From the NCBI RefSeq assembly GCF_000577895.1, contig NZ_HG917868.1, forward strand, positions 1,798,001 to 1,862,000: a stretch of 64,000 nucleotides of DNA. Reading direction: 5' to 3'. The notes below the pieces were generated by a model that was given only the letters and a program-made list of their open reading frames with translations, did not search any database and had not been told where the DNA came from. Shown one piece after another: positions 33,635-43,155 of the stretch. The translations under genes were made by a program, and so were the position numbers. Position 1 is the first letter of the stretch. Every line of letters begins with the position of its first letter. The DNA is from Clostridium bornimense (GTDB lineage: Bacteria; Bacillota; Clostridia; Clostridiales; Clostridiaceae).

Positions 33635-36027
33635 TATGATCCACTACTAAACTGTTGAGTTAACCAAGCTTGTTGAGAATTTAACTTTGACATAGCTGTT
33701 TCTAATGCTGCAAATTGCTTATAATACTTATTTTCTGCATCTGTCAATTTTTCTAATAATGTATCTATATTTTCTTGTATCTTAACAAGATTTTTAGATA
33801 AAGTATTAGTTGAATCTCCTTCAAATCCTGCTATATCTACAAGATACCCCTTATTTCCACTTTCACTTCTAGTTGTTCTAAGCGCATCGTTAAGAGCATC
33901 ACTTATTCTATGGAATATACCACAATTATTCATTCTATCTTTTCTCTCATCCGCTGTTAAATCAGATGTATATACTGAAGCTTCAGCATTATTTTGTGTA
34001 AATAAACTAACTACCGCATCACCATTTTCTTCTAGTGCAGCTTTTAATTTATCTTCATCAAGAACTATAGTTGGTGCACTAGTATAATCTGTTGAAAAAG
34101 AAATCCCTACGTCACTCATACTTATTCCAGCACCTTCAACAGGAGTATTTACAGCACTTCTTAATGCTGAACTTAATTTATTAAGATATGTATCATTTCT
34201 TAATAACCCTTGCTTTGCCTTAGTCTCCCACAGCTCTATTTCCTTTTCTGTCATCTCTTCTTTTTGTTCATCTGTTAATGGTGAATATGATGATAACTTC
34301 TTTTCACTAGTTAATGTGTACATTTTTGTAATTAAAGAATTATATCCATCAATTACTTCTTTAATATTCTTAACTGCCTCATCTACATTACCTTCCACAG
34401 TAAAAGTTTCTGTATACGGTGTTCCTTCAGGATCTTTTACTAAATTTATTTCAATTCCATCAATTGTAAAGTTATTTTTGTTTTTTTGTAATGTCTGTTC
34501 TCCATTTGGTGTTTTCATTACAATCTCTGCATCTGATCCTTCTACAGTCTTATCTAGTTGACTACCATCACCAAATAATGCTCCTAAGAAGTTTCCGTTG
34601 GTATCTTTAAGTGTTATAGTTGAATCTGATCCTGTATTTTTTGAAGACATAGTAAAGCTTTTTGTAACTTCTGAATAATTTACATTAACCCCTGCTTTGC
34701 TTGCAATGTCCTTTGTTATTTCATTAATTGTTTTATTAGCATCTGCTCCATCAAAGTCATATTCAAATTTTACATCATTAATTTCAAATGATACTTTCTT
34801 ATCTGTTACCCCCATAGCATCAAGCATATCAGACATCTTTGTTGAAGTATTACCTTTTACTTCAAATCTACTATCAAGACCCAGCGTACTTGTTGCATTT
34901 CCTGTTATTATTACTTGTTCTCCAGTCTCTGCTGTTACAGAAAGTTTCCCGCCATTGTTACTAAAAGAAATATTATTTATACCTTTTTGCGCCAATTGAT
35001 CATTTAGATTTTCTGATAACTCAATCATAATTTCTTCATTTGTTTTTAATGTCCCATCTGGATTCGTGAAATTTTTTGTAGTATCAAGTTTCAATTCAAT
35101 TGAAGTATTTCCTCCAATTGATATTTTTAATGTATCATTTACACCATCTACTATTTGTGGTGTATATTGCTTTTTGTTAGTAATATTTTGAGAATAGTTA
35201 GTAGTTCCAACTTCAGCATTATCTTTATTAATAACTATCTTTTTATCATCATTTAATGCAACTTTTATATCCTTAAGATTTTCATCGTTGCTTAAATCAT
35301 TATCATTTTTTATAGCTTTATTCAATGCACTTTGAATTTTACTTGTAAGCTCTTCCGCTGTATAACTTCCTTCTTCTAATTCAATCTCTATATCTTTTCC
35401 CGATACCGCAATAGTTTCTTTATAATCTGCACCAATTTCTATCTTTTTTTCTATTTGTATTGAATTAGTTTCACTATCAACAGTTGCTACATATTTTCCT
35501 TTTAAAGAATCATCGTTGGATATTGCATCATTATAAGCTGAAGCTACATCAGAAATAGTACTATATGCTTTATTATCTATTGTTATATCTGTTCCTTCAA
35601 TGTTTATAGTGTTATTTGAATCTGTTACATTTACAGGTATTTTACTAGTACCACCAGTAGCAAAAGCAATAGTTTTACTACCTTGAACCGTTGCTTCTTT
35701 TGCCAAACTATTAACAGTAATAGAGTATGTACCTTTAACAGATCCTGTACCAGGTTTAACTGTTATTCCCGCAGTACTGCTTAAACCACTTGCTTTAAAT
35801 GTAGATAAATTTTTAGAACTTAACATGTTACTTGAGCTAGTTACGTTAAAATACTTATTTTTAAATTCATTAGCTTCTTTCATTAAATCTCTATAAAGTG
35901 TTTGTTTCCACGTTACAGTTTGTAGATTTTGTTTTGCCTTGTCTACTCTACTTTGTTGAAGGGATACCATACTTTTTACTAATGAATCTACATCCAACCC
36001 AGTAGCTAGTCCTGTTATTCTAGTCAT
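33634..36027 (-). CDS. fliD: Flagellar filament cap protein FliD
   Basis: 797 residues, longer than the usual 450-650. It has the N-terminal domain (ITGLATGLDVDSLVKSMVSL, and KQTLYRDLMKEANEFKNKYF) and the C-terminal FliD_C (IKEVIDGYNSLITKMYTLTS through AMSKLNSQQAWLTQQFSSG). The extra length is a middle region of repeated beta-rich, Thr/Asn/Asp-rich segments forming the cap's outward D2/D3 lobes. FliD caps the growing filament and folds flagellin at the tip. It lies 5 bp after fliS. Confidence 0.95.
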   Translation of the reverse strand: MTRITGLATGLDVDSLVKSMVSLQQSRVDKAKQNLQTVTWKQTLYRDLMKEANEFKNKYFNVTSSSNMLSSKNLSTFKASGLSSTAGITVKPGTGSVKGTYSITVNSLAKEATVQGSKTIAFATGGTSKIPVNVTDSNNTINIEGTDITIDNKAYSTISDVASAYNDAISNDDSLKGKYVATVDSETNSIQIEKKIEIGADYKETIAVSGKDIEIELEEGSYTAEELTSKIQSALNKAIKNDNDLSNDENLKDIKVALNDDKKIVINKDNAEVGTTNYSQNITNKKQYTPQIVDGVNDTLKISIGGNTSIELKLDTTKNFTNPDGTLKTNEEIMIELSENLNDQLAQKGINNISFSNNGGKLSVTAETGEQVIITGNATSTLGLDSRFEVKGNTSTKMSDMLDAMGVTDKKVSFEINDVKFEYDFDGADANKTINEITKDIASKAGVNVNYSEVTKSFTMSSKNTGSDSTITLKDTNGNFLGALFGDGSQLDKTVEGSDAEIVMKTPNGEQTLQKNKNNFTIDGIEINLVKDPEGTPYTETFTVEGNVDEAVKNIKEVIDGYNSLITKMYTLTSEKKLSSYSPLTDEQKEEMTEKEIELWETKAKQGLLRNDTYLNKLSSALRSAVNTPVEGAGISMSDVGISFSTDYTSAPTIVLDEDKLKAALEENGDAVVSLFTQNNAEASVYTSDLTADERKDRMNNCGIFHRISDALNDALRTTRSESGNKGYLVDIAGFEGDSTNTLSKNLVKIQENIDTLLEKLTDAENKYYKQFAALETAMSKLNSQQAWLTQQFSSGS

Positions 36028-36031
36028 ATTG

Positions 36032-36418
36032 TTATGCCTCCTTTATACTTTTTTCATACGCTTCATGCCATAAATTTCTAACATCTATCACAAGGGATAG
36101 TACTTTTTCCATTTCTTCTTTAGATTTAGTTAAATTAGCCTTAACTAAAGATTCTACAATGAACCCATACACACTTCTTAAGTTTTTAGCCCATTCTCCT
36201 CCAGCCTCTACATCTAAAGTAACTATAAGTTCATTAAATATATTTTGTGTTTTTATAAGATTTTCGTGAGCTAACGATACATTTTTTTCTTCTATTCCCT
36301 TTAATGCTAACTTTGAAAATTTCACAGCTCCATCTACTAACATTAATAATAATTGATTCTTAGATGCATAGTTTACAGAATTATTTCTGTAAGCATTGTA
36401 TCCCCCTAAATTTTGCAT
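36032..36418 (-). CDS. fliS: Flagellin export chaperone FliS
   Basis: 128 residues. The opening GYNAYRNNSVNYASKNQLLL and LVDGAVKFSKLALKGIEE are the FliS signature, followed by a four-helix-bundle pattern to RNLWHEAYEK. FliS binds the C-terminal D0 helix of flagellin in the cytoplasm and keeps it unpolymerised before export. It lies between the 74-residue gene and fliD. Confidence 0.96.
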   Translation of the reverse strand: MQNLGGYNAYRNNSVNYASKNQLLLMLVDGAVKFSKLALKGIEEKNVSLAHENLIKTQNIFNELIVTLDVEAGGEWAKNLRSVYGFIVESLVKANLTKSKEEMEKVLSLVIDVRNLWHEAYEKSIKEA

Positions 36419-36428
36419 AAATATCCTC

Positions 36429-36653
36429 CTATTCTAGACTATCAAGAAATCTTCCTCTATCCTTTTCATTAGTTTTTCTAACTGCTGTAACTATATAATC
36501 TTCACTATCATCATTATTACTATTTAGTTTATTATCATTTCTCTTATAAGCTTTTATATTATAGGAATCTAATTTATGAACTTTATCTATTTTAGTTGCC
36601 TTCACAATTTTTTCTCTTGTGCTTCGATTAATCTTGTTCAAAATATATTCCAT
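36429..36653 (-). CDS. Unknown 74-residue basic protein between flaG and fliS
   Basis: I do not recognise this protein. It is Lys/Arg/Asn-rich and polar with a helical N-terminal part (MEYILNKINRSTREKIVKAT) and a more acidic tail ending DRGRFLDSLE. No membrane or signal segment is visible. It follows flaG by 11 bp and is 10 bp before fliS, with no internal promoter, so it is a genuine late-operon member. Possibly a flagellar regulator or a minor secreted protein. Confidence 0.7.
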   Translation of the reverse strand: MEYILNKINRSTREKIVKATKIDKVHKLDSYNIKAYKRNDNKLNSNNDDSEDYIVTAVRKTNEKDRGRFLDSLE

Positions 36654-36664
36654 TAAATCACATC

Positions 36665-37027
36665 CTAAGCTTTCTTATCCATAAATATTCCAGCTCTTTC
36701 ACACATTTTAGCAACCATATCTAGTATCTTTTCTGGTGGATATTCAGCTATAACTTCATTAGTTTCCCTATCATGTATTTTTATCATTATACTACCTAGT
36801 TCTTCATGAACTTTATATTCTGCATAAGTATCCTTTTCTTCTATATATTTATTAAGTTCTTCTACGACTTTTTTCGCATCATTTTGACTTAAATTTAATT
36901 CTGTCGCTGAACAATTACCTTTATCCTCTCTATATAAAGATACTTCATATGTTGAACCAGACAATTCTAAGGTAACTTGTTCCCCTTGATGAATTATATT
37001 TACATCCATATCCTCCATCCCTTTCAT
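36665..37027 (-). CDS. flaG: FlaG family protein
   Basis: Up to 120 residues. The C-terminal block (KVHEELGSIMIKIHDRETNE, then VIAEYPPEKILDMVAKM) is the FlaG-domain signature. FlaG proteins affect filament length in other bacteria. The start is ambiguous: ATG codons lie at residues 1, 4 and 7, and the strong GGGATGGAGG overlaps them, so initiation may be at the first ATG despite a weak upstream site. It follows csrA by 1 bp. Confidence 0.85.
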   Translation of the reverse strand: MKGMEDMDVNIIHQGEQVTLELSGSTYEVSLYREDKGNCSATELNLSQNDAKKVVEELNKYIEEKDTYAEYKVHEELGSIMIKIHDRETNEVIAEYPPEKILDMVAKMCERAGIFMDKKA

Positions 37028-37028
37028 A

Positions 37029-37244
37029 TTACTTCTTTAAGATACTAAGTAAATCTTTTTTGGTGCTTATGGCCTTCTTATTTTCTTCTTTTACCTCTGC
37101 TAGCAATTCTTTTCTAAGTATAGTAATATCATTTGGAGCCTTTATAGCTAGCTTTACTACACCATCTTTTGAACTAACTACAGTTACTTCTATATCATCA
37201 CCTATCAAAATTGTTTCTTCTTTTTTACGAGTTATAACTAACAT
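37029..37244 (-). CDS. csrA: Carbon storage regulator CsrA, translational repressor
   Basis: 71 residues. [20 protein letters not shown] and the [17 protein letters not shown] segment are diagnostic. CsrA dimers bind GGA-containing hairpins in mRNA leaders and block translation. In Bacillus, CsrA represses flagellin hag and is sequestered by FliW. Here the gene is coupled to fliW (AAGGAG lies in the fliW end, 3-bp gap) and both flagellin leaders carry matching hairpins. Confidence 0.96.
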   Translation of the reverse strand: MLVITRKKEETILIGDDIEVTVVSSKDGVVKLAIKAPNDITILRKELLAEVKEENKKAISTKKDLLSILKK

Positions 37245-37247
37245 AAG

Positions 37248-37652
37248 TTACTCCTTGAAAATTTTTTCTTTTATTTTATATCTAGAATCATTAAGTATAA
37301 TCTGTTTACCTTTATTATTTGCCACATTTATAATTAATGGGGCCATAAAATTTGATGTAAAATCTTCTTTTTTTTCACCTAATGTAACTGTATTAACTAT
37401 TAATACTTCTTCTTCTTTCTTTATATCTAACTCTTCTACAAGTTTATCATCCAATTTAACTTCATAATCTTCTTTCAATGTAAATGGATTTATAACAACA
37501 AAAGCTAATTCTCTATCTTCTTTATTTTGTAACAAATAAAATACTCCATTTTCTTCTATCATTTCAAGAGCATAAGTCTTATATTCTTCTAATCCTAAAA
37601 GACCATCTTTAAAGAATATATCTGTGTTAAATATGCTGTCTATATTTGCCAT
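37248..37652 (-). CDS. fliW: Flagellar assembly factor FliW, CsrA antagonist
   Basis: About 134 residues from the ATG at 37652, preceded by GGAGG at 5-nt spacing; an in-frame ATG 12 bp earlier overlaps that site. Features include FKDGLLGLEEYKTYAL, the REL/AFVVINPFTLKEDYEV block and the EEVLIVNTVTLGEKKED strand. FliW binds either flagellin or CsrA; when flagellin accumulates, it releases CsrA to repress flagellin translation. It is directly upstream of csrA. Confidence 0.95.
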   Translation of the reverse strand: MANIDSIFNTDIFFKDGLLGLEEYKTYALEMIEENGVFYLLQNKEDRELAFVVINPFTLKEDYEVKLDDKLVEELDIKKEEEVLIVNTVTLGEKKEDFTSNFMAPLIINVANNKGKQIILNDSRYKIKEKIFKE

Positions 37653-37666
37653 GAAAACCTCCATAA

Positions 37667-38620
37667 TTATACGTAATCAATTAACGTTGGTTGTAGTACC
37701 TTAGAAGATACTTGGAGTGATGCTTGATAAACAGATTGCAGTGTCATAAGATTTATTACAGTCTCTGCAAAATCTATATCTTCAGTCTGTGATAAAATTT
37801 CAGTCATATTATATGTTTCATCTTCATTTTTAGACTGTGCATCCTCCATTCTATTTTGCATAGCCCCTACTTCAGATCTTATTTTTAAAAGATGATTTTG
37901 AAAATCTTGAATATCAGTAAGATTTTCACTCGTTAATTTTTCTAAATCATCTGGATCGTCTGAAGCTAAATTATTCATTATATTATCCATAATATCTCTT
38001 ATATCTTTTGTTTCACCTTTACTGTTAGTAAAAGTAAAAAGATCTGTTACTGAGTTCGTATATTCTAATGTAACCCCTTGTGATACTTCAACTACTAATT
38101 TTGTATCTAATTTCTTAAGCTCATTTGCATCATCGCCACCAGCTATAGTTAAATGATTAGTACCAGTATCATCTTTACTTACTTCAACAGGTTTCTCTCC
38201 TGTTCTAGTTCCACCGAAAATATATTTCCCATCAAAATTTGTATTTAAAATCTGACCCATATGACCAATTTGCTCATTAATAGTGTTTCTTATAGCTTCT
38301 CTTTCCTCAGTTGAATATGCACCATTTCCTGCCGCCAATATATTTTCATTTATACTTTTTATAACTTCATTTAATTGTCCAAGTGCAGTATCAGCAGTAT
38401 CTAAATAATTTATAGTAGATGATATATTTTTGTTATATTGTTCATTTGCCTTTAAATCTCTATTAAGTTGCATTATTCTTGAAACTTTTAGAGGATCATC
38501 TGATGGCTTATTCACCGTTTTTCCACTAGTCAATTGTTTTTGAATAGTCTGCATATTACCTAAATTATTTTGTGTATCTCTCATAAATTGATTTACTAAC
38601 ATACTATTTGTTACTCTCAT
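37667..38620 (-). CDS. flgL: Flagellar hook-filament junction protein FlgL (HAP3)
   Basis: 317 residues with a flagellin-like N-terminus (RVTNSMLVNQFMRDTQNNLG, KQLTSGKTVNKPSDDPLKVS) and C-terminus (TEDIDFAETVINLMTLQSVY, SSKVLQPTLIDYV). It forms the second junction layer between hook and filament. It follows flgK by 14 bp and precedes fliW. Confidence 0.96.
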   Translation of the reverse strand: MRVTNSMLVNQFMRDTQNNLGNMQTIQKQLTSGKTVNKPSDDPLKVSRIMQLNRDLKANEQYNKNISSTINYLDTADTALGQLNEVIKSINENILAAGNGAYSTEEREAIRNTINEQIGHMGQILNTNFDGKYIFGGTRTGEKPVEVSKDDTGTNHLTIAGGDDANELKKLDTKLVVEVSQGVTLEYTNSVTDLFTFTNSKGETKDIRDIMDNIMNNLASDDPDDLEKLTSENLTDIQDFQNHLLKIRSEVGAMQNRMEDAQSKNEDETYNMTEILSQTEDIDFAETVINLMTLQSVYQASLQVSSKVLQPTLIDYV

Positions 38621-38634
38621 TTAAAATACCACCC

Positions 38635-40413
38635 TTATTTCTTTAATCCGTTTATTAACACATCTAATAATTCATCAACTGTAGATATAATCTTAGCATT
38701 TGCTCCATATGCATGTTGAAACTGTATTAGATTTACCATTTCTTCATCTAAAGATACTCCAGATACTTGTAACCTTTGATTCTCAAAATCACTAAGAAGC
38801 GCTGTTTGATTAGTAACAACTCTATTAGCTTCTTGTGTTTGAACACCTAACTTGTTAATTATGTCTTTATAGTAACTTTCCACTTTCATTCCTTTTTTAT
38901 CAGAAGCTATTGTTAAAACACCATATTCATTTTCTTCTAGAGTTCCTACAAATTCTTCTCTTGTAGTACTTGAGCTCATATTTTGTATCATCATCATAGT
39001 ATCCATGATTTGTGCTATAGCAAGAGCTCTTTTTCCATCTCCCTCACCACTAGTTTCATCTTTCCCTGCATTAATCTTCATAACATCATTAAGAATTTCC
39101 TTATTAATACTTATGTTTCCTGCTGTTATATCTTTTTCTGCAGCCAATACTTCATCAAGATTTTTTAGTGTTCCATCTTCATTATATTTAGCGACATCAC
39201 TATTAACAAAGAAAGGCATAGTGTCTGTACTTCCATCAGCTGAAGCGCTATGCACAGCATTAACTGCTAAAGCCATAGCCTTTGCTACATTATTTATTTG
39301 TGTTATATACTCATCTAATTGTTCTTGTACATCTTGATGACCTTTTAATTCTCCAGAACTTGGTTTAAATATATTAAGTTCAGAGAAATCGACAACTTCA
39401 TTTTCTGAAATTGTTTCACATCCATTTTTAATTGCTTCTCCATTTTTATCTGCCCAAAGAACTCTTGTCTGAGAAAGTTCCTTTGCTTCTGCCTCAGTCA
39501 TATTTACTTTTATAGTTCTAGCATTAGTATTACTTGTCATATCACCGTGTGTATAATACGTAACTTCATAAGTATAAGTTCCATCAGCATTAGCGGTACC
39601 TGTTTTATCTATATTGGCTACATAAGAAAAAGATTTTATTTCTTGATTAAACACTGATTTAATAAGAGTTGGGTCTATAACACCATTACTATCTACAGGA
39701 GATACATTTTCTCCATTAAAGTTTTGATTTCTATCTACATTTATATTCATCTTTGCGCTTAATTGATCTAGAAGTAAATCTCTTCTATCCATTAAGTCAT
39801 TTGGTGATTGTCCAGCTACAGACACTTGAATTATTTCTTGATTTATAGTATCTATTTGGCTTAACAATGAATTAACATCATATACTGTTTGTTTTATACT
39901 TTCACATGCATCTTCTTGCATTTTAGTTAATTGATTATAGTAACTATTTAATGCCCCTGTTAATGCATCAGTTTTTTGCGCCAATACAGTTCTTGCATTA
40001 GAATCAGCCGGACTATTAGAAACATCTTGCCACGCCTTAAAAAAATCTGACATGATTGACGTTAAGCCACTATCACTTGGTTCATTTAGTATTCCTTCAA
40101 CTTTGCTAAGTGTTTCATATTTTATTTCATATTCACCTTGCTTAGATGTCTCATTTCTTACCTGATAATCTAAAAAATGATTTCTTACTCTAGTAACAGA
40201 AGCAACTTCTACTCCTGTTCCAAACTGACCAGGTCCTGCCATAGATGAAAAGCTTGGTGCTGAAAATGGCGTTGTAGTTACAAGCTTAGCAACTTGTCTA
40301 GAATAACCTTCCGTATTTGCATTTGATATATTGTGGGATGTAACATTGATATTTACTTGTGTAGCATTAATCCCCGATTTTGCTGTATTTAATGTACTCA
40401 TTAATCCTAACAT
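38635..40413 (-). CDS. flgK: Flagellar hook-associated protein FlgK (HAP1)
   Basis: 592 residues. The N-terminal rod/HAP signature VNINVTSHNISNANTEGYSR is followed by a long central domain and the C-terminal EEMVNLIQFQHAYGANAKII motif. The start is the ATG at 40413, with AGGTG 6 nt upstream, although a second ATG four codons on also has a GGA. It forms the first junction ring at the hook tip. Confidence 0.96.
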   Translation of the reverse strand: MLGLMSTLNTAKSGINATQVNINVTSHNISNANTEGYSRQVAKLVTTTPFSAPSFSSMAGPGQFGTGVEVASVTRVRNHFLDYQVRNETSKQGEYEIKYETLSKVEGILNEPSDSGLTSIMSDFFKAWQDVSNSPADSNARTVLAQKTDALTGALNSYYNQLTKMQEDACESIKQTVYDVNSLLSQIDTINQEIIQVSVAGQSPNDLMDRRDLLLDQLSAKMNINVDRNQNFNGENVSPVDSNGVIDPTLIKSVFNQEIKSFSYVANIDKTGTANADGTYTYEVTYYTHGDMTSNTNARTIKVNMTEAEAKELSQTRVLWADKNGEAIKNGCETISENEVVDFSELNIFKPSSGELKGHQDVQEQLDEYITQINNVAKAMALAVNAVHSASADGSTDTMPFFVNSDVAKYNEDGTLKNLDEVLAAEKDITAGNISINKEILNDVMKINAGKDETSGEGDGKRALAIAQIMDTMMMIQNMSSSTTREEFVGTLEENEYGVLTIASDKKGMKVESYYKDIINKLGVQTQEANRVVTNQTALLSDFENQRLQVSGVSLDEEMVNLIQFQHAYGANAKIISTVDELLDVLINGLKK

Positions 40414-40421
40414 AATTTCAC

Positions 40422-40829
40422 CTACCTATTTAACTTTCCGTTCCCGTTATACACATTTACTTCTCTATTTGGATTTATAAAGCTTAACATTTTGTTTGTA
40501 AACATTAAATTTTGTTTTATTAATGCATCATTAGTTCCTCTTTGTAAATCACAAAGATTTATTGTTGAATCTAACTTATAATAAATTTGTCTACCATCAT
40601 CATCTAACATTTCAAACATTTCTTTTTTTGTCTTGCCTACAACTAAATCTCTTCTTTTCTTCTCTACTTTAGCTACCTCTACTGAAGCATCCTTTATTAG
40701 TTCCACATCTTTTTCTAACAATAATGGATCTTTTCCAAATAGATGTTTATGCTGATTTTCTAAAACTTTAAGCAAATTTTCTAACGCAGTAACTTCTTCC
40801 TTCATTATAGCTTTTAGAGTTTCTTTCAT
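40422..40829 (-). CDS. flgN: FlgN export chaperone for FlgK/FlgL
   Basis: 135 residues, helical. It starts with MKEEVTALENLLKVLENQHK-like packing and has KKRRDLVVGKTKKEMFEML and ALIKQNLMFTNKMLSFIN, typical of FlgN. Such chaperones keep hook-associated proteins export-competent. It shares one base with flgM (TAATG) and lies 8 bp before flgK. Confidence 0.85.
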   Translation of the reverse strand: MKETLKAIMKEEVTALENLLKVLENQHKHLFGKDPLLLEKDVELIKDASVEVAKVEKKRRDLVVGKTKKEMFEMLDDDGRQIYYKLDSTINLCDLQRGTNDALIKQNLMFTNKMLSFINPNREVNVYNGNGKLNR

Positions 40830-41104
40830 TATATATCTGTTCCTTTCATAAAGTCTTTCATACTTTCAGCTAACTCTTTACTATCAACCTTATAAGTCCC
40901 ATTATTAATTGCTTTTTTAATTGCCTCTATATCTCTATTCATATATTGGTTATTATCCTCATTCATAGATCGAATTCTTTTAGCATCTTCTGATATTTCT
41001 ATACGATCACCTTTTTTACTGACTTCTTTTTCTTCTATATTACTTTTAGCATTATTCTTATATAATCTATCTATATTAACTACTGTTAATCTATCTATTT
41101 TCAT
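40829..41104 (-). CDS. flgM: Anti-sigma-D factor FlgM
   Basis: 91 residues. DRIEISEDAKRIRSM in the middle and the C-terminal helix REIEAIKKAINNGTYKVDS-like region (DIEAIKKAINNGTYKVDSKE) are the FlgM signature. It binds sigma-D until it is exported after hook completion, coupling late gene expression to assembly. First gene of the late operon; its own promoter (41138-41164) is a strong sigma-D match, giving autoregulation. Confidence 0.93.
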   Translation of the reverse strand: MKIDRLTVVNIDRLYKNNAKSNIEEKEVSKKGDRIEISEDAKRIRSMNEDNNQYMNRDIEAIKKAINNGTYKVDSKELAESMKDFMKGTDI

Positions 41105-41137
41105 TTCACACCTCTCCTATCATCTTACATATTTATA

Positions 41138-41164
41138 TTATCGAACTAATACTATTTTTATTTA
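41138..41164 (-). promoter_or_regulatory. Sigma-D promoter of the flgM late operon
   Basis: Minus strand TAAA (41161-41164), 15-bp spacer, TTCGATAA (41138-41145). It is about 35 bp from the flgM ATG, with GGAGAGGTG in between. Confidence 0.8.
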
Positions 41165-41250
41165 GCACATTTTAAGTGTAGTTTTTATGTAGATTTATAT
41201 TTGCTCCATATAGTATTCCTTTTATATATAATGAATATTTTAGAGTATAT

Positions 41251-41296
41251 TTAAAAAGCTGCTACAAAGCAATTTTCTTGCTCTGCAGCAGCTTAA
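41251..41296 (-). terminator. Rho-independent terminator of purB
   Basis: Minus strand AAGCTGCTGCAGAGCAA pairs with TTGCTTTGTAGCAGCTT (two mismatches) around a short A-rich loop, followed by TTTTTAAATAT. It separates purB from the flgM promoter. Confidence 0.9.
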
Positions 41297-41314
41297 TAAT
41301 ATATTATATCTTAA

Positions 41315-42748
41315 CTATACATTTATCTCTACTGATATTTCATCTAAAAATTCTTTATTATCTTCTAATAAAGGATTTACTGTTCCTTCTATAAAATCAG
41401 TTACTTGTGATGGTGCTCTTCCTATAAAATTCTTAGCATCCATAACTGCATTAAGTTCATCTAATGTAAGTCCAAACTCTTTATCATTTGCTATCTTTTC
41501 AAGTAAGTTATTATTTAACCCTTCTGATTTAACTCTAAATGATGCTTCATGAGAATATACTCTTATCTTTTCATGTAATTCTTGTCTATCTCCTCCAGCT
41601 TTAACACCTTCCATAATTATATTCTCTGTAGCCATAAATGGTAATTCTGCATTTATGTGAGTTTCTATAACCTTTGGATATACAACAAGATTTTCTGAAA
41701 TATTTATATAAAGATTTAATACTCCATCTAAAACTAAAAATGCTTCTGCAACAGATAATCTCTTATTAGCTGAATCGTCTAAAGTTCTCTCGAACCATTG
41801 TGTTCCTGCAGTTATAGCAGGATTTATACTATTTGCAATAACATGTCTTGAAAGAGCTGAAATTCTTTCACTTCTCATTGGATTTCTCTTATATGCCATT
41901 GCTGATGAACCTATTTGATTTTTTTCAAATGGTTCTTCCATTTCTTTCATATGTTGAAGTAATCTCATATCATTAGAAAATTTATATGCACTTTGAGCAA
42001 CTTCACTTAAAGTATTTAATATTATTGAATCAACTTTTCTAGTATAAGTTTGACCAGTAACCCAGTAACTTTCACTAAAATTCATTTTAGAACAAACTAA
42101 TTTATCTAATTCTCTTACTTTTTCTTCATCACCGTTAAATAAATCCATAAAAGATGCTTGTGTACCAGTTGTTCCTTTAACTCCTCTAAATCTTAACTTT
42201 TCTATAACAAAATCTATATTTTCTAAATCTAACACTAAATCCTGAATCCATAATGTAGCTCTTTTACCTACTGTAGTTAATTGAGCTGGTTGAAGATGTG
42301 TAAACCCAAGTGTTGGCATATCTTTATATTCCATTGCAAAATCTGATAGATTTTTTATTACTTTTAAAACTTTTTTCTTTATAAGATATAAAGCTTCTCT
42401 CATTATTATTAGATCTGTATTATCTCCTACATAACAAGAAGTAGCTCCTAAATGGATTATTCCTTTAGCTTTAGGACATTGTAATCCATAAGCATATACA
42501 TGACTCATAACATCATGTCTAGTTTCTTTTTCTCTTTTTTTTGCATCTTCATAATTTATATTATTAACATTAGCTTTTAACTCTTCTATTTGCTCTTCTG
42601 TTATATTTAATCCAAGTTCTCTTTCACTTTCTGCTAAAGCTATCCAAAGCTTTCTCCATGTAGTAAACTTCTTATCATCTGAAAATATAAATGACATTTC
42701 TTTTGAAGCATATCTACTATTTAGTGGTGTGCTATATAAATCTCTCAT
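41315..42748 (-). CDS. purB: Adenylosuccinate lyase PurB
   Basis: About 477 residues from the ATG at 42748, chosen because GGAGGT precedes it; an upstream in-frame extension of 12 codons has no such site. The fumarase/aspartase signature [17 protein letters not shown] is clear, with [10 protein letters not shown] and GFTHLQPAQ in earlier active-site regions. It cleaves SAICAR and adenylosuccinate in purine synthesis, releasing fumarate. It is monocistronic, between its own promoter and terminator. Confidence 0.97.
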   Translation of the reverse strand: MRDLYSTPLNSRYASKEMSFIFSDDKKFTTWRKLWIALAESERELGLNITEEQIEELKANVNNINYEDAKKREKETRHDVMSHVYAYGLQCPKAKGIIHLGATSCYVGDNTDLIIMREALYLIKKKVLKVIKNLSDFAMEYKDMPTLGFTHLQPAQLTTVGKRATLWIQDLVLDLENIDFVIEKLRFRGVKGTTGTQASFMDLFNGDEEKVRELDKLVCSKMNFSESYWVTGQTYTRKVDSIILNTLSEVAQSAYKFSNDMRLLQHMKEMEEPFEKNQIGSSAMAYKRNPMRSERISALSRHVIANSINPAITAGTQWFERTLDDSANKRLSVAEAFLVLDGVLNLYINISENLVVYPKVIETHINAELPFMATENIIMEGVKAGGDRQELHEKIRVYSHEASFRVKSEGLNNNLLEKIANDKEFGLTLDELNAVMDAKNFIGRAPSQVTDFIEGTVNPLLEDNKEFLDEISVEINV

Positions 42749-42793
42749 AATTACCTCCGTACATTTATATATTAGAAATTTCATCCGTTTATG

Positions 42794-42822
42794 ATTATAA
42801 CATATATTATTATGTAAAGTAA
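42794..42822 (-). promoter_or_regulatory. Candidate sigma-A promoter of purB
   Basis: Minus strand TGT-TATAAT (42794-42802) is an extended -10; a weak TTACTT lies 17 bp upstream. No PurR box or purine riboswitch was recognised in the short leader. Confidence 0.5.
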
Positions 42823-42908
42823 CATCTTTGTTCGTAATTAATAATTTTTCATATTTACATTTTTTATGAATATACTTTATTGTATTAATTAATAAAGGAG
42901 ATTTCTTA

Positions 42909-43121
42909 TTGTTTAAATTATCTACCTCTATGAAGATTGCATTTCTCTTTATACTTATTGGTTCTATAAATTGGGGAATAATAGGTATTATAAATATAGA
43001 TATCCTTGCTACAATTTTTGGAGTATATTCTTATATTTCTAGAATAATATATATTCTTATAGGTGTAAGTGGAATATATATTTCTTCTTATATAATAAAT
43101 TACATATTTCGAAAGAAATAG
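42909..43121 (+). CDS. DUF378 small membrane protein
   Basis: 70 residues, the only convincing plus-strand gene. A TTG start is supported by AAAGGAG 8 nt upstream; the next ATG (42930) has no such site. Two hydrophobic helices (about residues 9-29 and 41-63) with the SINWGIIGI motif between them are characteristic of DUF378 (YuzA-like). Function unknown. It is divergent from purB and convergent with the HPr gene. Confidence 0.85.
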   Translation: MFKLSTSMKIAFLFILIGSINWGIIGIINIDILATIFGVYSYISRIIYILIGVSGIYISSYIINYIFRKK

Positions 43122-43155
43122 AGAAGAAGCAATCGTTAATAATAAATAGATTATG

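Noticed and set aside
34316-34999. Plus-strand frames opposite fliD
   Set aside because: Shadows of the fliD coding sequence without start signals.
37060-37467. Plus-strand open frame of 135 codons opposite csrA and fliW
   Set aside because: Both genes beneath it are certain; the frame is hydrophobic and Ser-rich, as antisense frames of AT-rich Lys/Glu-rich genes are.
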